A stretch of 17,252 bases of DNA from DAOTZS01 sp034434335 (GTDB taxonomy: Bacteria > Chloroflexota > Anaerolineae > CG2-30-64-16). The position numbers were made by a program, and so were the translations under genes. The notes below the pieces were generated by a model, which searched no databases, had not been told where the DNA came from, and was given only the letters and a program-made list of their open reading frames with translations. This document shows, piece after piece, positions 7,601 through 12,838 of this stretch. The stretch covers positions 1 through 17,252 of the forward strand of contig DAOTZS010000214.1 of NCBI GenBank assembly GCA_034434335.1, written 5' to 3'. Within the stretch, counting starts at the first letter, position 1; every line of letters starts with the position of its first letter.

Positions 7601-8053
7601 CAGACCATCGGCCGGGCGGCACGTCATGTCCACGGCACTGCCATCATGTACGCGGACAAGATCACCGATGCCATGCGCCGCGCCATAGACGAGACCAACC
7701 GTCGCCGGCAGAAGCAGGAGGCCTACAACGCCGCACACGGCATCGTGCCGGCCTCTATTGTCAAGTCGGTGCGCGACCTGACCCAGCGGGTGGCTGCCGA
7801 GCGTGGGGCAGTCGCCGAGGGCCGGCCGACCTATCGGGTCGCCCCCACGGCCATCCCAAGGGATGAGGCCATCCGGATGATCAAAGAGCTGGAGAAACAG
7901 ATGAAAGCCGCTGCCCAGGCCCTGGAGTTCGAAAAGGCTGCTGCATTGCGCGATGAGATCATCGAGCTGCGTCGCATGCTGCAGGCTGAGGACACGCGGC
8001 CAATCTGGGAGCAGTTGCGAGACGGACAGTTGCTTGACAAAGTGTCTGTGTAA
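4661..8053 (+). CDS. uvrB: Excinuclease ABC subunit B, precursor with intein
   Basis: UvrB is the damage-verifying helicase-like subunit of nucleotide excision repair: UvrA loads it, and it recruits UvrC. The 1130-residue precursor consists of an N-extein (residues 1-44), an intein (45-491) and a C-extein (492-1130). The joined exteins give 683 residues, close to the usual 660-680. Visible in order are the Q motif region FRPTGDQPEAI, Walker A GATGTGK-TF (split by the intein), NKTLAAQL, the damage-binding beta-hairpin VSYYDYYQPEAYIP, the Walker B-type DESH (783-786), the helicase motifs LVTTLTKRMAEDL, GINLLREGLDLPEVSLV and QTIGRAARH, and the C-terminal UVR domain with LEFEKAAALRDEI that contacts UvrC. 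The start is supported by GGGGGAGGAA. The stop codon TAA is supplied by the MITE at 8051; without the insertion the frame would read one more Ser and then TAG. Expression is probably SOS-controlled. Confidence 0.98.
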   Translation: MPDFKLVSDFRPTGDQPEAIRKLVEGLRAGYKHQTLLGATGTGKSLDGDEPMYWEEKVHGQWLPRIGPIGEFVEEHLKTGTGIEVGESQIVFLPKEEARFRTLSFDPHNATVQSQAIIAVIRHRAPRTMYRVTTACGRSVLLTGDHNLWVLREGALQLLPTSMVSAGDYVPLPPAIHGPKEDLAALDLMELLAQEHLFVAANEIVAEAAARNGRQMLIEGLQGHYNYQVSSTPLALLLKRLGGSTATDKHLPEFWPQLSDQQLGQLLRAYFDGDGVVEHWSAITCVTASRQLASDLCYALQRFGIWARVRAIWKRATNSKHAGNWYWLVSISGQDNLQAFAHFIGFSVKSKAAALEAQLRRRGNSNVDIIPGCGNRLRLLREWLGASDNETARVTGLSRGAILFYEQGKRNPTRATAMRLLDGLRTIAERKSQHDEEWWHEWHTMWSLCGLRWTPIQRIEQVEYSKPYVYDVSVAENETFLAGFGGMFVHNTFVMASVIEAVNRPTLVIAHNKTLAAQLYAEFREFFPHNAVEYFVSYYDYYQPEAYIPRTDTYIEKDADINEEIDRLRLAATSALLSRRDVLIVASVSCIYGLGDPAEYGRVTVKLKRGGLVRREVVLRQLVDSFYERNDFELRRGKFRLRGDTLEVMPAYADTAFRIEFFGDEIERITEIDPVTGEVVRKLNEVEIFPAKHFITPQEKLIEGIKLIEAELEEQLKRFRAEGKLLEAQRLEQRTRYDLEMLREIGYCPGIENYSRPLALRPPGSRPWTLLDYFPPDWLLIVDESHMTIPQLHGMYNGDRSRKEVLVEYGFRLPSALDNRPLRFDEFEESLNQVIYTSATPGPYELQHSAQVVEQIIRPTGLVDPQVYVRPTKGQIDDLLAEIRKRVAVGERVLVTTLTKRMAEDLADYLQEMGVRVHYLHSEVQTLERVEILRDLRLGVYDVVVGINLLREGLDLPEVSLVAILDADKEGFLRSEQALIQTIGRAARHVHGTAIMYADKITDAMRRAIDETNRRRQKQEAYNAAHGIVPASIVKSVRDLTQRVAAERGAVAEGRPTYRVAPTAIPRDEAIRMIKELEKQMKAAAQALEFEKAAALRDEIIELRRMLQAEDTRPIWEQLRDGQLLDKVSV
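4793..6133 (+). other. Intein in the UvrB P-loop, with LAGLIDADG endonuclease motif and HTH
   Basis: The segment encodes 447 residues, from Ser1 (residue 45) to Asn447 (491), with Thr+1. Compared with the intact UvrB P-loop GVTGSGKTF it sits exactly between the P-loop Lys and Thr. Splicing motifs are block A SLDGDEP at the N-terminus, block B VLLTGDHNLWV (T99, H102), block F YVYDVSVAENETFLAG (about 424-439; Glu where many inteins have the block-F His) and block G MFVHN (443-447, with penultimate His and terminal Asn). The central part has the LAGLIDADG-type motif LLRAYFDGDG (222-231), then LASDLCYALQRFGIWARVR and NLQAFAHFIGFSVKSK, as in homing-endonuclease domains. A Cro/C1-like HTH follows (333-387, with ETARVTGLSRGAILFYEQGK). 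Only one LAGLIDADG motif is recognisable. Two sampled 60-base lines are 50-52% GC, against 60-63% in the C-extein, consistent with acquisition by transfer. Confidence 0.95.
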
Positions 8054-8252
8054 CTATTCAGGTGGTGACTGGAAGGCCCACACCGAGGGCTCGCCCGAGA
8101 CGTCACCCTTTTGGGGCCTGCGGCCAGTAGTCGGCCTTCGCCGACCTCTCCGGTGATGCACACATGAGGGGTGTCGGCGGAGGCCGACACCCCTCGGGGC
8201 GAGGCCTGGCACGAAGTGCCCAGGGAGGGCGATTTCAATCGGCCTGAATACA
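8051..8252 (+). mobile_element. MITE-like structured element, copy 1
   Basis: A non-coding 202-bp element runs from TAACTATTCAGG to CCTGAATACA. Its ends are inverted repeats sharing TATTCAGG, and it is flanked by the direct repeat TGTCTGTG (8043-8050 and 8253-8260), a probable 8-bp target-site duplication that could extend to 9 bp. It is packed with hairpins: a perfect 13-bp stem GAGGGGTGTCGGC (8166-8178) / GCCGACACCCCTC (8183-8195), GTCGGCCTTCGCCGAC, and CTGGCACGAAGTGCCCAG. A near-identical inverted copy is at 16223-16442. Ends resembling GTAA and an 8-bp duplication fit mobilisation by an IS66-type transposase, but no transposase is in the window. Its first three bases are the uvrB stop codon. 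Confidence 0.85.
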
Positions 8253-8300
8253 TGTCTGTGTCTTAGTGCCTATCCAAAAACCTGTGGGGAAGGATAACCT

Positions 8301-10838
8301 ATGGAACTTGGTATCATCCGCCAGATCGACATTGACACCGAAATGCAGGCCGCTTACCTGGACTACGCCATGAGCGTGATCGTAGCGCGCGCCCTGCCCG
8401 ATGTACGCGATGGTCTGAAGCCGGTCCATCGCCGGGTGCTCTTTGCCATGCACGACCTGGGCCTGCACCCAGACAAGCCGTACAAGAAATCGGCGCGCAT
8501 CGTCGGCGAGGTGCTCGGCAAGTACCACCCTCACGGCGATATGGCCGTCTATGAAGCGATGGTCCGTATGGCACAGGACTTCAGCCTGCGCTATCCATTG
8601 ATAGATGGCCAGGGCAACTTCGGCTCGATAGATGGCGACAACGCCGCCGCCATGCGCTACACCGAGGCACGCCTGGCCCCCATCGCCATGGAGATGCTGG
8701 CGGACATCGAAAAGGACACGGTGGACTGGAGCGATAACTTCGACGGCACCCTCAAAGAGCCTGCGGTGCTGCCGGCTGCCTTGCCCAACCTGTTGGTGAA
8801 CGGCTCCAGTGGGATCGCTGTAGGCATGTCCACCAATATCCCGCCTCATAACCTGGGCGAAGTCTGTGACGCGCTCTGTTATCTGATTGACCAGTTCGAT
8901 CGCGCCGAAGAGGTGACCATCGAAGAGCTGATGCGCTTCATCCCGGGCCCCGATTTCCCCACCGGCGGCGTGGTCTACCGCTACAGGATGGAGGGCAGCA
9001 ACAGCGACCAGGAGCAGGTGGACGTCATCGCCAAGGCCTACGCCAGCGGCAAGGGCAGGATCGTGGTCCAGGCCAAGGCGCATGTTGAAGAGATGAGCCG
9101 CAGCCGCAACCGTATTGTCGTCACCGAGTTGCCCTATCAGACCAACAAATCCAACCTGCTCGAACGCATCGCCGAGCTCGTGCGCGAAGGCCGTTTAGAG
9201 GGCATCACCGACCTGCGCGACGAATCGGATCGCACAGGGATGCGCATCTGCATCGAACTCACCCGCACCGTTGAACCGCGCGCGGTCCTGGCTGAACTCT
9301 TCAAGCTGACCCCTCTTCAAAACACCTTTGGTGTGTCCCTGCTGGCCCTGGTAGAGGGTGAACCGCGCCTCCTCAGCCTGAAGCGCATCCTGATGCACTA
9401 CCTGGAGCACCGCCAGGATGTGATCGTGCGCCGTAGCCGCCACGACCTGGAGAAAGCCCGCCACCGCGCGCACATCCTGGAAGGGTTGCTGCGAGCTCTG
9501 GATGTGCTGGATGAGGTCATCGCGCTGATCCGCGGCTCGCGCACTGTAGATATCGCGCGCGATAAGCTGATGAGCCAGTTCCACTTCACTGAAATCCAGG
9601 CCCAGGCCATCCTCGACATGCAGTTGCGCCGGCTGGCTGCCCTCGAGCGGCGCAAACTTCAGGACGAGTACCGCGACGTGGTCCGTTTGATCCACGAACT
9701 GGAGGAGCTGCTCGCCTCCCCCAAGAAGGTATTGGCCCTGATTCGCCAGGACCTGGTGGAGCTGAAAGCCCGCTACGGTGACCCGCGGCGGACCCAAATC
9801 GTTGATCGTGTCGAGGGCACCCTGACGGAGCGCGATATCCTGCCTGACCAGGACGTGTGCGTCACCCTCTCCCCCGATGGGATCCTGGTCCGCCAGCCCA
9901 GGGATCCCATGACTCCTGATCGGATCGCCAGCCTGGTGCGCGGGGCCAACCTGGCCCTTCTTTCGGCGAACACACGCCAGGAGCTATGGCTCTTCAGTGC
10001 CAAAGGTCAGGCCAGCCGCGTGCCCCTCCACCAGGTCCCCGAAAGCGGCGCCCACTTCGCTGACCTGTCGGACCTGACCCGCCGTGAGCGCGTCGTCGCA
10101 CTGTGTTCCATTCCCAGCCCGGAAGAGAATGGTTCTGAAGCAGGTTACCTGTTCATGGCCACAGCCCAGGGCAAAGTCAAGCGGGTGCCCCTGGCCGATC
10201 TGCTCAGCCAGGGCCATGCTGCTCCTCAAGTCATCACCCTGGACGGGAACGACGAGCTGGTATGGGCCGACGTCAGCCCGGGGGGTGGCGAGGTCCTGCT
10301 GGTGACGGCCGGGGGCCAAGCTATCCGTTTTTCCGAAGAGGAGGTGCGGCCCATGGGCCTCTCTGCGGGGGGCATTGGGGGGATCAAGCTGGAGAAAAGC
10401 GATCGAGTAGTAGCCGGCCAGGTCATCCCCACGACCGATAAGCAGGCGCTAAGCCTGGCCACAGTGACGGCGGCTGGCTATGTCAAGCGCACTCCGCTGG
10501 CTGAGTTCCCCGTGCAGGGCCGCTATGGCCAAGGGGTGATCGCTGTCAAGACATCCGAGCGCACCGGGGAGGTGGCCGGGATCGCGCTGCTGGCACAGGA
10601 CGATGCCCTGGTGTGCGTGCCGGGGAGTGACAGCGCGGTTATTTTGAAGCTGGCTGAATTGCCCGAAATGGGCAGGGGAGCCCAGGGCAAGGCCCTGCTA
10701 CCTCTGGCGGCTGGCGCCCGTGTGCAGGCCATCTGCCGGGTTGCCGGCCTGGCGCCGACTGAGATGCCGGCTGTGCCTCCTTCGTCCCAGGCCGCCGAGC
10801 CGGCTAGGCCAGCCAAACGCTCGCGAGGAGGCAAGTAG
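8301..10838 (+). CDS. gyrA: DNA gyrase subunit A (type IIA topoisomerase A subunit)
   Basis: The 845-residue protein is the DNA breakage-reunion subunit that works with GyrB. It shows LPDVRDGLKPVHRRVLFAM, the winged-helix segment GKYHPHGDMAVYEAMVRMAQ and the catalytic tyrosine Y120 in AAMRYTEARL, which is not interrupted by an intein. The coiled-coil and tower follow, then a beta-pinwheel C-terminal domain (from about 515, with blades such as VRPMGLSAGGIGGIKL and GYVKRTPLAEFPVQGRYGQG). A canonical GyrA box (QRRGGKG) is not seen in the first blade, so a ParC-like role cannot be excluded. At the quinolone-contact positions (E. coli S83 and D87) it has Met81 and Glu85. The tail is basic (AKRSRGGK). 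GGGGAAGGA lies 8 bases before the ATG. No convincing promoter is seen in the 40 bp after the MITE; transcription may come from uvrB or start in front of the element. Confidence 0.93.
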   Translation: MELGIIRQIDIDTEMQAAYLDYAMSVIVARALPDVRDGLKPVHRRVLFAMHDLGLHPDKPYKKSARIVGEVLGKYHPHGDMAVYEAMVRMAQDFSLRYPLIDGQGNFGSIDGDNAAAMRYTEARLAPIAMEMLADIEKDTVDWSDNFDGTLKEPAVLPAALPNLLVNGSSGIAVGMSTNIPPHNLGEVCDALCYLIDQFDRAEEVTIEELMRFIPGPDFPTGGVVYRYRMEGSNSDQEQVDVIAKAYASGKGRIVVQAKAHVEEMSRSRNRIVVTELPYQTNKSNLLERIAELVREGRLEGITDLRDESDRTGMRICIELTRTVEPRAVLAELFKLTPLQNTFGVSLLALVEGEPRLLSLKRILMHYLEHRQDVIVRRSRHDLEKARHRAHILEGLLRALDVLDEVIALIRGSRTVDIARDKLMSQFHFTEIQAQAILDMQLRRLAALERRKLQDEYRDVVRLIHELEELLASPKKVLALIRQDLVELKARYGDPRRTQIVDRVEGTLTERDILPDQDVCVTLSPDGILVRQPRDPMTPDRIASLVRGANLALLSANTRQELWLFSAKGQASRVPLHQVPESGAHFADLSDLTRRERVVALCSIPSPEENGSEAGYLFMATAQGKVKRVPLADLLSQGHAAPQVITLDGNDELVWADVSPGGGEVLLVTAGGQAIRFSEEEVRPMGLSAGGIGGIKLEKSDRVVAGQVIPTTDKQALSLATVTAAGYVKRTPLAEFPVQGRYGQGVIAVKTSERTGEVAGIALLAQDDALVCVPGSDSAVILKLAELPEMGRGAQGKALLPLAAGARVQAICRVAGLAPTEMPAVPPSSQAAEPARPAKRSRGGK

Positions 10839-10902
10839 GGCAAGCTTAAGCTTGCCCTACACCGGCGAGGAGGCAAGTAGGGCAAGCTTAAGCTTGCCCT
10901 AC
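10823..10902. repeat. Two tandem 38-bp repeats, each with a perfect 26-bp palindrome
   Basis: A 38-bp unit beginning GCGAGGAGGCAAG occurs at 10823-10860 and again at 10865-10902 (period 42). Each unit ends in a perfect 26-bp palindrome centred on AAGCTTAAGCTT (10835-10860, 10877-10902), half-arm GTAGGGCAAGCTT. The first unit contains the last codons and stop of gyrA; the second ends one base before the stop codon of the convergent lipoprotein gene. The position suits a bidirectional transcription end, though there is no T-run. Confidence 0.75.
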
Positions 10903-10903
10903 G

Positions 10904-11158
10904 CTAGCGGTGATGGCGCAACCGCGGGATTACAACAGCCAAGATTAGGATGGCTGTCGCGTTGGCCGGCATGCCACAGAAGCCGGCCAGGAATTCCCCC
11001 AGGGCCTTCATGAAAGTGTCTAACTCCTCCCGCATCTGTTTCCCTGCCTCGCGGGTCAGATAGTGTTCCCAATCAACGCCGCAACTGGTCAGGACCAGGG
11101 GCAGGAGCACCGCTATCAGGAGGACGAGAGAAGGGAGCCATCTGTTCTTGTTGGACAT
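10904..11158 (-). CDS. Small predicted lipoprotein of unknown function
   Basis: The 84-residue product has a basic N-terminus (MSNKNRW), a hydrophobic stretch (about 8-24) and a lipobox LTSC with the predicted lipidated Cys26. A short polar region with EHYLTREAGKQMREELD follows, and then a C-terminal hydrophobic segment (ATAILILAVVIPRL, about 67-80), so it may be held at the membrane by both ends. I recognise no family. Support that it is real comes from the signal sequence, AGGA 7 bases before the ATG, an extended -10 promoter upstream, and a stop codon directly beside the palindrome shared with gyrA. Confidence 0.6.
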   Translation of the reverse strand: MSNKNRWLPSLVLLIAVLLPLVLTSCGVDWEHYLTREAGKQMREELDTFMKALGEFLAGFCGMPANATAILILAVVIPRLRHHR

Positions 11159-11262
11159 CGCGCTATCCTGCTTTCTGCCATTGCTGATAGAAGCCCGGCA
11201 GGTCCATCGGCGCCTGAAATCATGTCTGCCGAAGGCCTGGCCTGCCTGTGTGGACCAGCTTT

Positions 11263-11271
11263 ATTATAGCA
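11263..11271 (-). promoter_or_regulatory. Extended -10 promoter of the lipoprotein gene
   Basis: On the minus strand TGCTATAAT (11271-11263) is a perfect extended -10 (TGn-TATAAT). There is no good -35, which is normal for this type. It lies about 105 bases before the lipoprotein ATG. The same AT-rich patch may also hold the trmFO promoter on the other strand, but no clear hexamer pair is visible there. Confidence 0.5.
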
Positions 11272-11307
11272 TAAAATGGATACAACACGCTGGACCAAGA
11301 GGCGACC

Positions 11308-12822
11308 ATGTATAGCCAGCGGGCAACAGGAGCGAAATCAAGTCAGCCTGAGCCGACGGTAATCGTAATCGGAGGGGGCCTGGCGGGCAGCGAGGCGGCC
11401 TGGCAGGCCGCTCGCCAGGGGGTTCATGTGATCCTCTACGAGATGCGGCCGCGGCGCATGACCCCTGCCCACCAAACGGCTTTGCTCGCCGAACTGGTCT
11501 GCTCCAACAGCCTGGGCTCCAACCTGCCCGACCGGGCACTGGGGCTGCTCAAGAACGAGCTACGCCGTCTGGGGTCGCTGATCATGGCCTGCGCCGATGC
11601 CACCGCCATCCCGGCAGGGAGCGCGCTGGCAGTGGACCGCCAGGCGTTCAGTCAGGCGGTCACCGAGGCGATCGAGCGCCATCCCCTGATCGAGGTGCGG
11701 CGAGAGGAGGTCACGGAGCTGCCCTGGCGGCCCGCGTCGACTGATACCGCCATGGCCAACAGCGTTGCCGGCCATCCAGAGGAAAGCCAGGACATCGCTC
11801 CGGCCCAGGCCGTGAGGGGAAGGAGCAGTTGCACCATCGTAGCGACAGGCCCCCTCACTTCGCCGTCGTTGGCAGAAGCCATTCGACAGATGGCCGGCGC
11901 GGATCATCTCTACTTCTACGACGCGATGGCGCCCATCGTGACGGCGGAAAGCATCAACATGGAGGTGGCATGGCGAGGGAATCGCTATGAGAGGGCCCAT
12001 ACGGGGCCGGCCGAGGCTGGGGACAGCGAGGCTGCCGGCGACTATATCAACTGCCCTTTGACGCGCGAGGAGTATTACGCTTTCGTAGAAGCACTGAAGA
12101 AAGCCGAAAGGATACCCCTCCACGATTTCGAGCGCGATGAAGCTGCCCGGCGCTACTTTGAGGCCTGCCTCCCCATCGAGGTTTTAGCGGACCGCCACCC
12201 AGACGCGCTGGCATTTGGCCCCATGAGCCCCAAAGGGCTGCGCGATCCGCGCACCGGCAGGCGGCCGTTCGCTGTAGTTCAGTTGCGGCAAGACAACGCA
12301 GCCGGCACCCTGTACAACCTGGTTGGCTTTCAGACCAACCTGAAGTGGAGTGAGCAGGCGCGCGTGCTGCGCATGATACCCGGCCTGGAAAACGCGGAGT
12401 TCGTACGTTTCGGACAGATGCACCGCAACACTTTCATTGACAGCCCCAGGCTGCTCAGGCCTACGCTGCAATGGCATGACCGCGACGACCTCTTCTTCGC
12501 TGGCCAGATCACCGGCACCGAGGGCTATGTCGGCTCCACGGCCAGCGGGCTCCTGGCTGGCCTGAACGCAGCGCGCTGGCTGCAAGGCCGGCCTCTGGTG
12601 GTCTTGCCCCCCACCACGATGCTGGGTGCTCTCCTGCGCTATATCACTTACCGAGAGCCTGGCCAGCCGGTTGGCAGTTTCCAGCCAATGAAGGCCAATT
12701 TTGGCTTGCTGCCAGAGCTGGATTCACCCGTGCGCCAGCGCGATCGCCGGCACGCAGCTCTGGTCGGGCGGGCGCTGGCTGACCTTGAGGCTGCCCTCGT
12801 GGCAGCAGGCATTTCGCCATAA
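11308..12822 (+). CDS. trmFO: Folate-dependent tRNA (uracil-54-C5)-methyltransferase TrmFO
   Basis: TrmFO makes ribothymidine at U54 of the tRNA T-loop, using methylenetetrahydrofolate and reduced FAD. The 504-residue protein has the FAD-binding VIVIGGGLAGSEAAW (18-32), the family hallmarks MRPRRMTPAHQTALLAELVC (C65), GSALAVDRQAF and LYFYDAMAPIV, the second conserved Cys in YINCPLTREEY (C249), and in the C-terminal half FGPMSPKGL, VVQLRQDN, YNLVGFQTNLKW, MHRNTFIDSP and FAGQITGTEGYVGS. The usual length is about 435-470; the surplus is an N-terminal extension of about 16 residues and an insert near 141-172 (PASTDTAMANSVAGHPEES). AGAGG lies 5 bases before the ATG. The next gene starts 16 bases after the stop, suggesting an operon. 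Confidence 0.95.
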   Translation: MYSQRATGAKSSQPEPTVIVIGGGLAGSEAAWQAARQGVHVILYEMRPRRMTPAHQTALLAELVCSNSLGSNLPDRALGLLKNELRRLGSLIMACADATAIPAGSALAVDRQAFSQAVTEAIERHPLIEVRREEVTELPWRPASTDTAMANSVAGHPEESQDIAPAQAVRGRSSCTIVATGPLTSPSLAEAIRQMAGADHLYFYDAMAPIVTAESINMEVAWRGNRYERAHTGPAEAGDSEAAGDYINCPLTREEYYAFVEALKKAERIPLHDFERDEAARRYFEACLPIEVLADRHPDALAFGPMSPKGLRDPRTGRRPFAVVQLRQDNAAGTLYNLVGFQTNLKWSEQARVLRMIPGLENAEFVRFGQMHRNTFIDSPRLLRPTLQWHDRDDLFFAGQITGTEGYVGSTASGLLAGLNAARWLQGRPLVVLPPTTMLGALLRYITYREPGQPVGSFQPMKANFGLLPELDSPVRQRDRRHAALVGRALADLEAALVAAGISP

Positions 12823-12838
12823 TGGTGATGTCCAACCC

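Noticed and set aside
7953..8156. Open frames running into MITE copies 1 and 2 (also 16266-16523)
   Set aside because: They are made of hairpin repeat sequence or uvrB shadow and have no coding signature; the two copies differ by indels that would break a shared frame.
8651..8690. Possible intein at the GyrA active-site tyrosine, a known hotspot
   Set aside because: AAMRYTEARL reads through without interruption.
10823..10902. Short CRISPR-like array
   Set aside because: There are only two units, the spacer is 4 bases, the repeats are palindromic and overlap a stop codon, and no cas gene is near.
12701..12838. Upstream extension of the VanW-type gene
   Set aside because: It would overlap the conserved end of trmFO and place 46 polar residues before the membrane anchor.
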